Counted from the stretch's first letter, positions 17,262 through 26,921 are shown. The stretch: 49,416 bases of DNA from Desulfobulbaceae bacterium (GCA_019163335.1 JAFLKM010000099.1:1-49416); one strand, 5' to 3'. Made by a program: numbers and translations. The notes: a model not told the origin generated them from the sequence alone.

Positions 17262-17282
17262 TATTTCTTTCTCCGCGAAAGG

Positions 17283-17711
17283 TTAAATATCTAATTCAGC
17301 TGGCATCTGAGCGGCATGGGGATGCTCGTTGCCAACATAAACTTTGAGTTTCTTGAGTTGCTGCGCACCAAGTTTGTTTTTGGGAAGCATCCCCTTGACG
17401 GCTTTCATGATCAAATGCGTGGGGTGAACTTCCATCAGCTTCTTGGCGCTTTGCTCTTTAATTCCACCTATATATCCAGTATGACGGTAGTATTTCTTGT
17501 CATCCCATTTGTTGCCGGTCAGTTGGATCTTTTCGGCATTGGTGATAACAATGAAATCTCCGTTATCAATAAAGGTGGAAAAGGTTGGCTTATGTTTGCC
17601 GCGTAACCGTGATGCAACTTCTGTTGCCAGCCTTCCGAGAATCTTATCTTGGGCATTAACGACGTACCATTTTTTTTCAATCTCGTTGACCGGGGTCAGA
17701 TAGGTTTTCAT
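17283..17711 (-). CDS. rplM: 50S ribosomal protein L13
   Basis: This protein is 142 residues from the ATG at 17711 (MKTYLTPVNEIEKKWYVVNA), chosen because GAGG lies about eight bases upstream; a TTG four codons earlier overlaps that site. The conserved LGRLATEVASRLRGKHKP and MVHPTHLI-type segments are present, as is the MLPKNKLG motif. It forms an operon with rpsI. Only about 45 bases separate it from the tRNA-Gly terminator, so its promoter must lie within or upstream of the tRNA unit. Confidence 0.97.
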   Translation of the reverse strand: MKTYLTPVNEIEKKWYVVNAQDKILGRLATEVASRLRGKHKPTFSTFIDNGDFIVITNAEKIQLTGNKWDDKKYYRHTGYIGGIKEQSAKKLMEVHPTHLIMKAVKGMLPKNKLGAQQLKKLKVYVGNEHPHAAQMPAELDI

Positions 17712-17754
17712 GGCGTTCCTCAAGTTACTAATGATACTGATTAGGTGTAATGAA

Positions 17755-17783
17755 TAAAAAAAGGCTCGAACTATCTCGAACCT
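17755..17783 (-). terminator. Terminator or attenuator between tRNA-Gly and rplM
   Basis: An 8-bp stem with G-U pairs (17775-17782 with 17763-17770) and a 4-base loop is followed on the minus strand by seven T. It lies just downstream of tRNA-Gly and immediately upstream of rplM, so partial read-through would make it an attenuator for the ribosomal protein genes. Confidence 0.6.
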
Positions 17784-17796
17784 TTCGAATCTTTAG

Positions 17797-17871
<75 letters not shown>

Positions 17872-17899
17872 TTAATGTCTGTAAAGCAAAAACGAAATT

Positions 17900-17929
17900 A
17901 TAATAACAAACAGGAAAGTCGGTTGTCAA
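17900..17929 (-). promoter_or_regulatory. Promoter of tRNA-Gly
   Basis: On the minus strand TTGACA (17924-17929) is followed after 18 bases by TATTAT (17900-17905). Transcription would begin about 20 bases before the mature tRNA 5' end. Confidence 0.6.
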
Positions 17930-18133
17930 TATAAAAATAGTCTTTTGGCTGGCGTTGTTAAAAAAAAGAAGATGAAAAAAAGAGATGGCCTTCTTTCAAG
18001 GAACTGTGATATAAATATCCTGTAAGTTTGGTCTGTGTATTGAAACGACTGGCTTTGCGGACAATCGTTAACGGGGCTTTTGAGAAAAAGATTTACCGGA
18101 TTGGCAGATGATCTGTGTGTTTGAGGAAAATGT

Positions 18134-18733
18134 ATGGAAGCGATTGAACAGCGGAGTGGGCGTGTTACCCGTGTTACCCGTGAGACGGATATCCAGTTGT
18201 CCTTGTTGTTAGATGGCTCCGGGATTGCCACCATTGATACGTCGGTGCCCTTTCTAGACCATATGCTGACTCTTTTTGCGGTGCATGGTTTTTTTGATCT
18301 TGAGATCAAGGCAACCGGAGATATTGAGGTAGATGATCACCATACGGTGGAGGATGTGGGGATTTGTCTGGGAAAAGCCTTTGCCATGGCCCTGGGAGAT
18401 AAATGCGGAATCAATCGTTACGGGATGAGCTATCTTCCCATGGATGAAACGTTGGCGCGAGTGGTGGTTGACGTCTCCAATCGTCCATTCCTCCACTATG
18501 GAGTGAAGGTGAATGATGAGAAGATCGGGAGTTTTGATACCGCTCTGGCGCTGGAGTTTATGCGCGCATTTTCGCAGCATGCAGGGGTGACCCTGCATAT
18601 CGACCTGCTGCATGGTGAAAATAGTCATCATGTTTTAGAGGCGATTTTTAAAGGGATGGCCCGGGCCATGCATCAGGCTGTGCGGGTGAATACGATGCTG
18701 ACTGGCGCGTTGTCTTCCAAAGGCGTCCTTTAA
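18134..18733 (+). CDS. hisB: Imidazoleglycerol-phosphate dehydratase
   Basis: This 199-residue monofunctional HisB of the bacterial hexaglycine-free type has the metal-binding motifs VPFLDHMLTLFAVHGFFD, EVDDHHTVEDVGICLG and HGENSHHVLEAIFKGMARA. It dehydrates imidazole glycerol phosphate to imidazole acetol phosphate in histidine synthesis and uses a dinuclear Mn site formed by these His/Glu residues. There is no fused phosphatase domain as in enterobacteria. It stands alone, with hisD encoded 5 kb away, so the his pathway is dispersed in this genome. Confidence 0.97.
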   Translation: MEAIEQRSGRVTRVTRETDIQLSLLLDGSGIATIDTSVPFLDHMLTLFAVHGFFDLEIKATGDIEVDDHHTVEDVGICLGKAFAMALGDKCGINRYGMSYLPMDETLARVVVDVSNRPFLHYGVKVNDEKIGSFDTALALEFMRAFSQHAGVTLHIDLLHGENSHHVLEAIFKGMARAMHQAVRVNTMLTGALSSKGVL

Positions 18734-18873
18734 TGACTTACAGAAAAATTTCTTCTTTTTCACAAAGAAAATTTTCCGATAAGGTACTTATCCCCGTTCA
18801 TCGGGGTTAGGATATATTTTTTGGGATTGTTGGGCAATTATGAATTCCGTTCACATTACTAATGAGGTCATCT

Positions 18874-19503
18874 GTGAAAACTAATACCAGTATCTTGATA
18901 GTGGCGCTTTTTTGTTCTCTGTTTCTCTCTGCCTGCCTGGGAAAAAACATTGATACCAAAGAAGAAAAAACAAAAAATATCCAGAACCTCAAAGGTATTG
19001 TGGTGATGCCGACCGTGGTTGCAACATCGGCTCTAGGAAGTAAGGGCAACTTCACCTCTGCCAGCGTGGCGGGCTTTGTGAACGGCCTGGTAGCTGCTGA
19101 GTTAGGGACAAAGGCCAAGGTGCATCTCATCTCAGAGGGGCAACTGGATGGCCTGTTGACCAATGCCTCCGGAAGTCGTCTGGGGCAGATGAAGGCTCTG
19201 GCGGCAAAGCAGGATTCCGATGCGGTTCTTGAGGTAACGGTGACACGTTTTCGTGAGCGGGATGGAAGTGATATCTCCGTAAACTCCCCTGCTTCTGCTG
19301 CTTTTGAAATGGTTCTTATCCATGTGGACACCGGGATGGTGCTTTGGGCGGGCTCCTTTGATGAGACCCAGGAGGCCTTGTCAAGCAATCTCTTTACCTT
19401 GGGGCAGGCGAAAAGCCGGGGCTTTAAATGGATTACTGTGGAAGAATTGGTGCGTCAGGGGATGAAGGAACGCCTGGCGGAGTGTCCCTACCTGCAAAAA
19501 TAG
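18874..19503 (+). CDS. Putative exported lipoprotein
   Basis: This is a protein of about 209 residues with a lipoprotein signal peptide: a Lys near the start, a hydrophobic core (ILIVALFCSLF) and the lipobox LSAC. I prefer the GTG at 18874 because GAGG lies six bases upstream; an ATG at 18862 is in frame but has no ribosome binding site. The mature part contains GIVVMPTVVATSALGS and SDAVLEVTVTRFRERDG, then VDTGMVLWAGSFDETQEALS. That pattern is seen in deltaproteobacterial lipoproteins with a CsgG/LpoB-like alpha/beta fold, but the match is only suggestive. Its function is unknown and it is probably periplasmic or on the outer membrane. Confidence 0.75.
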   Translation: MKTNTSILIVALFCSLFLSACLGKNIDTKEEKTKNIQNLKGIVVMPTVVATSALGSKGNFTSASVAGFVNGLVAAELGTKAKVHLISEGQLDGLLTNASGSRLGQMKALAAKQDSDAVLEVTVTRFRERDGSDISVNSPASAAFEMVLIHVDTGMVLWAGSFDETQEALSSNLFTLGQAKSRGFKWITVEELVRQGMKERLAECPYLQK

Positions 19504-19540
19504 CTCCCTTGGTGGATTGCAGGGCTTCTGTTTTCAGATT

Positions 19541-19583
19541 GCCTGCTGGTTTGCGTCAAGCAAATTCAGCAGGCATTTTTTAT
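19541..19583 (+). terminator. Intrinsic terminator after the lipoprotein gene
   Basis: Stem GCCTGCTG (19541-19548) pairs with CAGCAGGC (19567-19574). Inner pairing GTTTGC/GCAAAT extends it, and it is followed by ATTTTTTATT. It ends only five bases before the next gene (19588). Confidence 0.82.
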
Positions 19584-19587
19584 TGTC

Positions 19588-20334
19588 ATGACTAAAGAGA
19601 TAATTCTGCCCAGGCAGGTTAACCGACGTATTGGGCAGGCTATGCATGCCCATTCCATGCTCAGTCAGGGAGATTCTGTGCTGGTTGCTGTATCCGGCGG
19701 AGTGGATAGTCTGGTACTGGCCTGGTTGCTGCACATGTGGCTGCATAAGGCTCCCATTTGTTATGAATTACAGGTCGTCCATATTGATATGGGATTCTTG
19801 GGTCAGGACTCCGCTGGCAGAGACATTGATGGCGTAACGCCGGTCGAGAAGATTGGTGTTCAATTACAGCGGTTCAATATTCCTTTGCTGGTACATCCGG
19901 CAAAGCCACCTGAAATGGGCGCCGACCGGACTTGTTTTCATTGTGCCCGGCAGCGTCGGCATCAGCTTTTTGACCTGGCTCGAGATTATGGATGCAACAA
20001 GATCGCCTTTGGGCATCACAAGGATGATCTCATCGAGACCCTTTTTTTGAATATGCTTTATGGCGGGAATCTCTCAACCATGGTGCCGAGGCAGGATCTC
20101 TTTTCCGGAAAACTGTCCCTGATCCGGCCCCTTGCCTATATTGAAAAGCATGAGATCCAGAAGATTGCTGATAAGCTTAACTTTACCCCGGTTGCCAATG
20201 GTTGTCCTCTGGCCGGGGATACCCGGCGTGAGTCTGTACGGACTATGCTGCTGGCAATGTATGAAAAAGACCCTGGAATGAAAGCGTCGATCTTTGCGGC
20301 GATGTCGAATGTCCGAGAAGGATACCTGTTATGA
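19588..20334 (+). CDS. TtcA-like tRNA 2-thiolation ATPase
   Basis: This 248-residue PP-loop ATPase has the P-loop SGGVDS (residues 36-41), a CFHC pair (C116, C119) and a third Cys (C206, NGCPLAG). These three cysteines are the pattern that binds the [4Fe-4S] cluster in TtcA. The GHHKDDLIETLFLNMLYGG segment is also diagnostic. The expected reaction is 2-thiolation of cytidine 32 in tRNA using ATP and a sulfur donor. Paralogues thiolating other positions (TtuA-like) cannot be excluded. The stop overlaps the next start by four bases (ATGA). Confidence 0.87.
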   Translation: MTKEIILPRQVNRRIGQAMHAHSMLSQGDSVLVAVSGGVDSLVLAWLLHMWLHKAPICYELQVVHIDMGFLGQDSAGRDIDGVTPVEKIGVQLQRFNIPLLVHPAKPPEMGADRTCFHCARQRRHQLFDLARDYGCNKIAFGHHKDDLIETLFLNMLYGGNLSTMVPRQDLFSGKLSLIRPLAYIEKHEIQKIADKLNFTPVANGCPLAGDTRRESVRTMLLAMYEKDPGMKASIFAAMSNVREGYLL

Positions 20335-21248
20335 AAACCTCTGTTGATTGTCTCGCCTGTTTTATGGATCAAGCCTTGCGGGTGGCCCGGATCAGTTCAT
20401 CTGATGAGGCCGTTCAGCTGGCCGTGGTTCGGGAAGTGGCATCCCTGCTGCCGAAGATGGAGATGGCATTGACTCCGCCGGAAAACTCGATGGCCGTTTA
20501 TGCGGCCATTGCCGGGATTACCGCTTGTCCTGATCCTTACCTTGCCATCAAGAAAATGTCCAATGATCAGGCCCTTGCCACCTTCCCGGAACTAATCCGG
20601 GAAGTTATGGAGAGTGACACTCCCCTGATTACGGCCCTTCGTCTGGCCATTGCCGGCAATATCATTGATTATGGGGCAATGCACAGTTTTGACGTTGAGG
20701 CCGCTCTGACCCGGGCTAGAACCATTCCCTTTGCAATTGATGCCGGCAATCAATTGCTTGAACTGGCTGGTCAGCTGCCGGATAAAGCAAAGGTTCTTTA
20801 TCTTACCGATAACTGCGGCGAGATTGTCTATGATAGTCTGGTTATTCGCTGTCTGGTTAATCTGGGGTTGGAGGTGACGGTGGCGGTGAAGGCCGGGCCT
20901 ATTATCAATGATGCCCTGGTTGCTGACGCCCTGAGCTGTGGGCTTGATCAATTCGCCCGTATTATTACCAACGGCACCGCCTGTCCTGGAACTCCCCTGG
21001 CCATGTGTTCGGCAGAGTTCCTGCACGCTTTTAAGGGCGCTGATCTGGTGATATCCAAGGGGCAGGGAAATTTTGAAACCCTGTCGGAGGCAGGTTCCGA
21101 GACGAATGCTCCGATCTTTTTTCTTCTGACCATCAAGTGTCCGGTGGTGGGGGCACACCTGGCAGAGCTGATCGGTCGGCGTCGAGAGGAGTTTCCTGGT
21201 TGTGGCGAAATGGCGCTGTTTTCCAGGGAATATCCCGTCGTCAGCTAA
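20331..21248 (+). CDS. DUF89 / ARMT1-like metal-dependent phosphatase
   Basis: This 305-residue protein has the DUF89 N-terminal motif [15 protein letters not shown] with its CxxC pair and the central [16 protein letters not shown], which carries the Asp/Asn/Glu metal ligands. [13 protein letters not shown] and [14 protein letters not shown] follow. The family comprises metal-dependent phosphatases thought to remove damaged or excess phosphometabolites such as sugar phosphates. The particular substrate is unknown. It is translationally coupled to the TtcA-like gene by an ATGA overlap. Its ORF shares no bases with asnS when asnS starts at 21287. Confidence 0.88.
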   Translation: MKTSVDCLACFMDQALRVARISSSDEAVQLAVVREVASLLPKMEMALTPPENSMAVYAAIAGITACPDPYLAIKKMSNDQALATFPELIREVMESDTPLITALRLAIAGNIIDYGAMHSFDVEAALTRARTIPFAIDAGNQLLELAGQLPDKAKVLYLTDNCGEIVYDSLVIRCLVNLGLEVTVAVKAGPIINDALVADALSCGLDQFARIITNGTACPGTPLAMCSAEFLHAFKGADLVISKGQGNFETLSEAGSETNAPIFFLLTIKCPVVGAHLAELIGRRREEFPGCGEMALFSREYPVVS

Positions 21249-21286
21249 ACGAGGTTTATGGAGCCTTATCTGAGAAGGGGTCTTTT

Positions 21287-22648
21287 ATGAGAAAACGGAT
21301 TGCAGAAATTCTTGCTGCTCCGGAGGTTGGAGAACAGTTGCAGATTGCCGGCTGGGTACGAACCAGGCGTGATGCCGCCGGCTTTTCCTTTCTGGAGGTG
21401 GGGGATGGGTCAAGTCTTGCCAATCTTCAGGTCATTGCAGAACAGACCCTTGCCAATTATCGGGACGAGGTCAAAAAACTCAGCACCGGTTGCACCGTAC
21501 TGGTGACCGGGGTCCTCCAGGAGTCACCGGCCAAAGGGCAGTCAGTGGAGTTGCGGGCAGATGCAATAGAGGTTCTGGGCTGGGCCGATCCTGAATCCTA
21601 TCCCCTGCAGAAAAAACATCATTCCTTTGAGTTCCTCCGTGAAATCTGTCATCTTCGGCCACGTACCAATGCCTTGGGTGCGGTGGCACGGGTTCGTTCC
21701 AGGCTGTCTTACGGGGTACACACCTTTTTTCAGGAGCGTGGCTTTATCCAGGTGCATACGCCGATCATTACCACCAGTGACTGTGAGGGGGCAGGTGAGA
21801 TGTTTCAGGTCACCACGCCCTCGGCATCTTCCGTTGACAGCGGTGAATTCTTTGGTCGTCCTGCCGGTCTGACCGTAAGTGGCCAACTGCAGGCTGAGGT
21901 CTATGCCCAGGCCCTGGGCAATGTCTATACCTTTGGCCCGACCTTTCGGGCGGAAAACTCCAATACCAGCCGCCACTTAGCCGAGTTCTGGATGGTGGAG
22001 CCGGAGATGGCCTTTTGTGATCTTGCGAGGAACAGGCAGCTCGCAGAAGCAATGCTGAAATTTCTGCTGCGCCTGGTGCTGACTGAGTGTGCCGCTGATC
22101 TCGCCCTTTTCGATCGCTTTATCGCCAAGGGACTTGTGGCGAAGCTTGAAGCTGTGGTGGATCAGGACTTCTCCCATATCACCTATACCCAGGCGGTTGA
22201 ACAGCTCCAGCAGTCCGGGCAGTCCTTTGTCTATCCGGTGAAGTGGGGGATTGATCTGCAATCGGAACATGAACGGTATCTCACCGAAACGATCTATCAG
22301 CGGCCGCTGATCGTCACCGATTACCCGGCGGTGATCAAACCTTTTTACATGCGTCTCAGTGATGACGGGTTAACGGTTGCAGCCATGGATATTCTGGTGC
22401 CGGGAATTGGCGAGATCATCGGCGGCAGTCAGCGCGAGGAGCGGTACGATGTCCTGCTTGCCCGGATGCAGCAGGCAGGTGTTGATCCGCTCAGCTATGA
22501 CTGGTATCTTGATTTGCGACGGTATGGAACGGTACCTCATTCCGGTTTTGGTCTTGGTTTTGAACGGCTGGTGCAGTTTGTTACCGGCATGGCCAATATC
22601 CGCGAGGTGATTCCCTTTCCACGAACGCCTGGGTTTGCTCCCTGTTGA
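21287..22648 (+). CDS. asnS: Asparaginyl-tRNA synthetase
   Basis: This protein is 453 residues from the ATG at 21287, which is preceded by a GAGAAGGGG ribosome binding site. The frame stays open for 50 more codons upstream, but these overlap the DUF89 gene and have no family match. The N-terminal OB-fold anticodon domain (about 15-120) contains [11 protein letters not shown]. The class II core has motif 2 [19 protein letters not shown] and motif 3 [15 protein letters not shown]. The AsnRS-type motif order, including [15 protein letters not shown], separates it from AspRS. It charges tRNA-Asn. Confidence 0.95.
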   Translation: MRKRIAEILAAPEVGEQLQIAGWVRTRRDAAGFSFLEVGDGSSLANLQVIAEQTLANYRDEVKKLSTGCTVLVTGVLQESPAKGQSVELRADAIEVLGWADPESYPLQKKHHSFEFLREICHLRPRTNALGAVARVRSRLSYGVHTFFQERGFIQVHTPIITTSDCEGAGEMFQVTTPSASSVDSGEFFGRPAGLTVSGQLQAEVYAQALGNVYTFGPTFRAENSNTSRHLAEFWMVEPEMAFCDLARNRQLAEAMLKFLLRLVLTECAADLALFDRFIAKGLVAKLEAVVDQDFSHITYTQAVEQLQQSGQSFVYPVKWGIDLQSEHERYLTETIYQRPLIVTDYPAVIKPFYMRLSDDGLTVAAMDILVPGIGEIIGGSQREERYDVLLARMQQAGVDPLSYDWYLDLRRYGTVPHSGFGLGFERLVQFVTGMANIREVIPFPRTPGFAPC

Positions 22649-22691
22649 TTATTTTTAATGTCATTGAAAAAAGAGGAGATAGGGGGTCAGG

Positions 22692-23429
22692 GTGGAGAAT
22701 GAGCAAATGAGTAAGGGGCCTGGTGTCCAAAAGATGTTTGATGCCATCGCCGGATCGTATGATCTGATGAACCGGGTGATGACCCTAGGGCAGGATCAGC
22801 GGTGGCGGCGCTTTGTCGTGCAAAGGGCGCAGGATCCGGGAACGGGCTGGGCCTTGGATCTGGCCACTGGTACCGGGGATATTGCGGCGTTGATGTGCGA
22901 GACGTACCCGCAGTGCCGGGTGATTGGAGCGGATTTTTCCCAAAATATGCTGAAAGAGGCCGGTCACAGATTTTCGGCCAGGAATATCTGCTGGCAGGCC
23001 TGTGACGCCAATCACCTGCCCTATGCGGATAACAGCTTTGAATCGGTGAGCTTTGGTTATCTCTTGCGAAACGTTGATGATGCCCTGGCCGTGCTCAAAG
23101 AAGTGCGCCGGGTTCTGAAGCCTGGAGGCCGGGTGGTTTGCCTTGATACCACGCCGCCGCGGAAAAACCTGTTGTATCCCTTTGTCCGGTTTTATTTTCG
23201 CTTCGGGATTCCTTTTCTGGGGCGGTTCGTTGCCCGGGATGAGGCCGCTTATGCCTATTTGACCGGATCGACGATGAATTTTTATAGTGCCGAGGCACTG
23301 GCAGCCGTCTTTGCCGAAGCGGGGTTTGAGGATGTCAGCTATCAACGGTTGATGTTTGGAACCATCGGGATTCACTGGGGACGGAAGAAGAAAAATGCAG
23401 CTGGCGATCATCCTGAAATCCGCAGGTAG
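22692..23429 (+). CDS. ubiE: Demethylmenaquinone methyltransferase
   Basis: This 245-residue class I SAM methyltransferase of the UbiE/MenG family has the SAM loop ALDLATGTGDIA (about residues 53-64) and the family signatures MFDAIAGSYDLMNRVMTLGQDQRWRR, YADNSFESVSFGYLLRNV and VRRVLKPGGRVVCLD. It methylates demethylmenaquinone in the last step of menaquinone synthesis. Because sulfate reducers use menaquinone, the MenG role is more likely than a ubiquinone role. The start codon is GTG. It lies 43 bases after asnS in the same direction. Confidence 0.93.
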   Translation: MENEQMSKGPGVQKMFDAIAGSYDLMNRVMTLGQDQRWRRFVVQRAQDPGTGWALDLATGTGDIAALMCETYPQCRVIGADFSQNMLKEAGHRFSARNICWQACDANHLPYADNSFESVSFGYLLRNVDDALAVLKEVRRVLKPGGRVVCLDTTPPRKNLLYPFVRFYFRFGIPFLGRFVARDEAAYAYLTGSTMNFYSAEALAAVFAEAGFEDVSYQRLMFGTIGIHWGRKKKNAAGDHPEIRR

Positions 23430-23511
23430 TTGCGCTGGTCTTGCAAGGGAATTGTTGTGAGTTGTTCAAACAAAATTTGATGTCGAAGATCAAATGAATG
23501 GAAGGAAGAAT

Positions 23512-24837
23512 ATGCTTATAAAGCCTGTAAAAACCAACTCTTTGGAGGGAGAACGCCTTATCGCTTCTCTGCTCCAGCGTTTTCAGCCTGCTGATGATTC
23601 CTGTCGGGAGACGGTGGCCGGAATCATTGCGGCGGTTCGGCAGCGCGGGGATGCGGCGGTGCTTGAATATACTCGTAAGTTTGATGCCCCGGATCTGATG
23701 CTCGCCGACATGCAGGTCTCCATGGCGGAGATGCTCGCAGCCTATGAGCTGGTGGATGAGGACTTTCTCGAGACACTGGCCGTGGCCATTGAACGAGTGC
23801 AGAGTTTTCATGAGCGCGAGATGGAAGATTCCTGGATGCAGACCAGAGAAAACGGCACCATTGTTGGTCGTCTTGTGCGGCCTGTGGATGCGGCTGGTCT
23901 TTATGTGCCTGGCGGTCGGGGTGGGTCCACGCCTTTGGTTTCTTCGGTACTGATGAACGGGATTCCGGCAGGGATTGCCGGGGTGGGCCGTCGGGTTATG
24001 CTGACCCCGCCCAACCGTGAAGGAAGGATTAGTCCGCATCTGCTGGTGGCGGCGCAGGAGATCGGAATCACCGAGATCTTCAAGGCCGGATCGGCTTGGG
24101 GCATTGCGGCCCTGGCCTATGGCACGGAATCCATTCCACCAGTGGATGTTATCGTCGGCCCGGGAAATCAGTTTGTGACCGAGGCAAAGGCCCAGGTCTC
24201 CCACCGGGTGCGCATTGATATGATTGCAGGTCCATCAGAGGTACTGATTGTGGCTGATGGCAGCGCCAAGGCCAGTCATGTGGCTGCTGACATGCTTGCC
24301 CAGGCCGAACATGATCCACTGGCCCTGGCCATGGTGGTGACCACGGACACGATGCTTGCTGAAGAAATTCCTGTTGAGCTGGAGCGCCAGCTTTCCACGT
24401 TGTCACGGCATGAGATTGCCCGGCAATCGCTGTCCGATCGGGGCGTGATCCTTGTTGCCGACTCCCTGGAGGAGGCCATCGATCTAGCCAATGATATCGC
24501 CGTTGAACATCTGGAGCTGATGATCAGCGACCCTTGGGCGATGCTGCCGCATATTCGTCACGCCGGGGCCATCTTTTTGGGGCATCATACCCCGGAGGCA
24601 GCTGGTGACTATCTGGCCGGCCCCAATCATGTTCTGCCCACCATGGGCACCGCCCGTTTTTCTTCAGCCCTGGGAGTTGAAACCTTTTTGAAGAAGAGCT
24701 CCATTATCAGTTATTCCCGGGAGGCCCTGTTGGAAGACGCTGATCATATTCGGCGTTTGGCGACACTCGAAGGGCTGACTGCCCATGCAGCGTCAGTGAC
24801 CGCGCGTTTGCTGGACAATGGGTTGACGAAAAAATGA
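23512..24837 (+). CDS. hisD: Histidinol dehydrogenase
   Basis: This protein is 441 residues from the ATG at 23512, chosen for the GGAAGG site six bases upstream; an in-frame ATG lies six codons earlier. Motifs include GLYVPGGRGGSTPLVSS, DVIVGPGNQFVTEAK, IAGPSEVLIVAD, AQAEHDPLALA and the catalytic Glu-His pair in DIAVEHLELMI, with further zinc-site residues in GDYLAGPNHVLPT. It oxidises L-histidinol to histidine in two NAD-dependent steps. It overlaps rsmG by four bases (ATGA). Confidence 0.97.
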   Translation: MLIKPVKTNSLEGERLIASLLQRFQPADDSCRETVAGIIAAVRQRGDAAVLEYTRKFDAPDLMLADMQVSMAEMLAAYELVDEDFLETLAVAIERVQSFHEREMEDSWMQTRENGTIVGRLVRPVDAAGLYVPGGRGGSTPLVSSVLMNGIPAGIAGVGRRVMLTPPNREGRISPHLLVAAQEIGITEIFKAGSAWGIAALAYGTESIPPVDVIVGPGNQFVTEAKAQVSHRVRIDMIAGPSEVLIVADGSAKASHVAADMLAQAEHDPLALAMVVTTDTMLAEEIPVELERQLSTLSRHEIARQSLSDRGVILVADSLEEAIDLANDIAVEHLELMISDPWAMLPHIRHAGAIFLGHHTPEAAGDYLAGPNHVLPTMGTARFSSALGVETFLKKSSIISYSREALLEDADHIRRLATLEGLTAHAASVTARLLDNGLTKK

Positions 24838-25511
24838 TGGGAAGCGTCTTTGATTTTCGTGCGCAACTGCGGGAAGGATGCCGGATTCTTGAAATTGCTT
24901 TGGAAGAGGAAGCGGTGGAGAGGCTGTTTGTCTATTTTTCTGAACTAGCCCGCTGGAGCAGGAAAATCAATCTGATTGCCAAAGGAGCGGGGGAGGCGGA
25001 GATTCTGGAAAATCATTTTCTTGATTCTCTGACCCTGCTTCCTTTGCTTTCAAACCCTGAACATTCCCATCTGCTGGATGTCGGCACCGGCGCAGGGTTT
25101 CCGGGACTGGCCTGCAAGGCAGCCCTGCCAAAGTTGCGGGTCACCCTGCTGGAACCCCGCCTGAAACGGGTCTCTTTTCTCCGGCATGTGATCAGAACTC
25201 TGGGACTTGATGGCGTCGAGGTGCTGGCGGGTCGGGTGGAAGATGAAGAGCTTTTGCCGTCCAGCTCAGTTTTTACCCATATCACCAGTCGAGCCGTCAC
25301 CGACAGCAGTGAATTCCTGAGGATGGTCAGCCGGTTGTGCAGCACGGAGACAAGGGTGATCTGTATGAAAGGGCCAAAGTGGCGGGCAGAGGTGCAGGAG
25401 TTGGGCACAATCTCGCCTGCCGTTTCTTTTCAGCACATCAATACCATGAAGCGGGAACTTCCTTTTTCCGGTGCCAAGCGGGCCCTGTTGACATTCACCC
25501 GCGATCATTAA
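24834..25511 (+). CDS. rsmG: 16S rRNA (guanine527-N7)-methyltransferase
   Basis: This 225-residue GidB/RsmG protein has the N-terminal WSRKINLIAKG segment, HFLDSLTLLPLL, the SAM loop LLDVGTGAGFPGLACKAALP and VTLLEPRLKRVSFLRHVI. It methylates N7 of G527 in 16S rRNA. Translation is coupled to hisD through the ATGA overlap. This is the last gene of the plus-strand run that begins at ttcA-like. No clear terminator is visible in the 62 bases before the convergent gene. Confidence 0.94.
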   Translation: MMGSVFDFRAQLREGCRILEIALEEEAVERLFVYFSELARWSRKINLIAKGAGEAEILENHFLDSLTLLPLLSNPEHSHLLDVGTGAGFPGLACKAALPKLRVTLLEPRLKRVSFLRHVIRTLGLDGVEVLAGRVEDEELLPSSSVFTHITSRAVTDSSEFLRMVSRLCSTETRVICMKGPKWRAEVQELGTISPAVSFQHINTMKRELPFSGAKRALLTFTRDH

Positions 25512-25573
25512 TCCTTTTTTTGCAGTCCTTTCTCCGTCCTGGTGGTCAAGGGTTGTTTTCAGCGACTTAACGC

Positions 25574-26101
25574 TTATCGATGACCTCTGTCGTGGCGGTC
25601 ATTCCAGTCATTCCGGTCATTCCTATGATCCCGTTGGTCATGATATTCTCGTCGATCATCCCTGCGGTCATGTCGATGTCTCCGGTATTCGACGTCACGA
25701 TATCTTCTGATCTGCTCTATTTTGTGTCTGCGAAAACCATATGGTAGATTCCTGTAATCTACTCTATGCCATGGTCCATTGATGCGGGGTGATCTGTGCC
25801 AGTAGCCCTGATGAAAGATATAGTAGGAATTGCTGTGACGGAAAAGATCGTAGGGCGAGCCCATTGCCACATCAAATCCAAGGGAATCCATATAGATAAA
25901 ATCAGGAGTGGCATCAAAATAGAAGACTGGCCCGGGTGAGCGATATCGTGGTTGGGGGGTAATGATCACTGGTGGGCGGGCATATCCCCCAAGGTGAAAG
26001 TTGATGTCAACGTCTCCGGCTTGGCTTGATGATGCGAAAAAGGTAATGGGGGTTGCCAGAAGCAAGACCATGAGATGTCGTAAAGGATGTGTTTTTAACA
26101 T
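25574..26101 (-). CDS. Exported protein with an Arg/His/Asp-rich tail
   Basis: This 175-residue protein has a signal peptide (residues 1-28, cleavage near SSQA-GD). The middle part, about 60-125, has the pattern YMDSLGFDVAMGSPYDLF, YYIFHQGYWHRSP and NGPWHRVDYRNLPYGFR. This resembles a family of small exported proteins seen in Geobacter-like and related bacteria, whose function is unknown. From about residue 125 the chain becomes a low-complexity tail of Arg, His and Asp (repeated RRDDRR, DQRDHRND and similar), which could bind metal or polyanions. It is convergent with rsmG. Confidence 0.78.
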   Translation of the reverse strand: MLKTHPLRHLMVLLLATPITFFASSSQAGDVDINFHLGGYARPPVIITPQPRYRSPGPVFYFDATPDFIYMDSLGFDVAMGSPYDLFRHSNSYYIFHQGYWHRSPRINGPWHRVDYRNLPYGFRRHKIEQIRRYRDVEYRRHRHDRRDDRREYHDQRDHRNDRNDWNDRHDRGHR

Positions 26102-26255
26102 GTTAGTAGCTCGTAATAAAAATGTTGAAGAGAAAAATGGCCATCAAGCCTCATTGGAAAAAAATGACAAGGAGCCGACTTCTTCCTGATTTACCATTCT
26201 GAGAACGCATTATAGTCTGCAATCCACAGGCAAAACAATTGTTATTTTTGTCGGT

Positions 26256-26921
26256 TTACATCAGGTTGAGGTTGGTTTGAATGAAATGCCCTAAGCCAAT
26301 GGTATAGATCAGACAACCATAGAGGGCGTGTTCGAGGGAAGTAACAAGAATGGAGCGGGAATGGTGATAGGTGACGGCAAATATATAGCCGCCGATAACG
26401 GTCAAAAGGACTGCCGGGATGTTTCCATAGATGATATGGGCGAAGCCAAAGGATAGCGCACTGGCATAAATCATTGATCGTTCACTTGGGAAAAGTACGC
26501 GGTAGCGCCGGAACAGGAAGCCCCGATAAAACAGCTCCTGGGGATAGACCGCCAGCAGGGGATAGAAGACCATGATCAAGAGCCAGATGCCCGTTTTGTG
26601 ACGGGGGTAATCAAAAAGGTATTCAGGTCTGAACAGCGCAAGGGTCAATAGAGCGATCAAGGCGAGAGGAAAGAACGTTATGGCAATCCGTCTTCCGTGT
26701 TTCTTCAAGCTGATGAGGTTGCCGAATGAGGAACGGGAAAAATTCTTGTCGCGTAGGAGATACCACGCTGCAAAGATGCCTCCTGCCACAATAAACGGAA
26801 AAGGATGCGTTCCCTGAATGCTGAGGGTAAAAAGGATGGGCAGGACGAAGAAAACACAGGCAAACTCTGCGGCCAGTATTGTCTTGGATGGATGATGGAT
26901 AGCGATGGGTTCAGGGTGCAT
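26256..26921 (-). CDS. CPBP family intramembrane protease
   Basis: About 221 residues and six to eight membrane helices. I chose the ATG at 26921 because GAGG lies six bases upstream. The CPBP (Abi) domain covers roughly residues 105-215, with motif 1 YPQELFYRGFLFRRYR, motif 2 FGFAHIIYGN and motif 3 SLEHALYG. The usual EExxxR of motif 1 is QELFYR here, so the first Glu is replaced by Gln while the second Glu, the Arg and the two motif His remain. Related proteins with this variant are common, and proteolytic activity is uncertain. The substrate is unknown. Confidence 0.8.
   Translation of the reverse strand: MHPEPIAIHHPSKTILAAEFACVFFVLPILFTLSIQGTHPFPFIVAGGIFAAWYLLRDKNFSRSSFGNLISLKKHGRRIAITFFPLALIALLTLALFRPEYLFDYPRHKTGIWLLIMVFYPLLAVYPQELFYRGFLFRRYRVLFPSERSMIYASALSFGFAHIIYGNIPAVLLTVIGGYIFAVTYHHSRSILVTSLEHALYGCLIYTIGLGHFIQTNLNLM

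Noticed and set aside
21137-21286. N-terminal extension of asnS overlapping the DUF89 gene
   Set aside because: The 50 codons have no resemblance to asparaginyl-tRNA synthetases, and the ATG at 21287 has a clear ribosome binding site.
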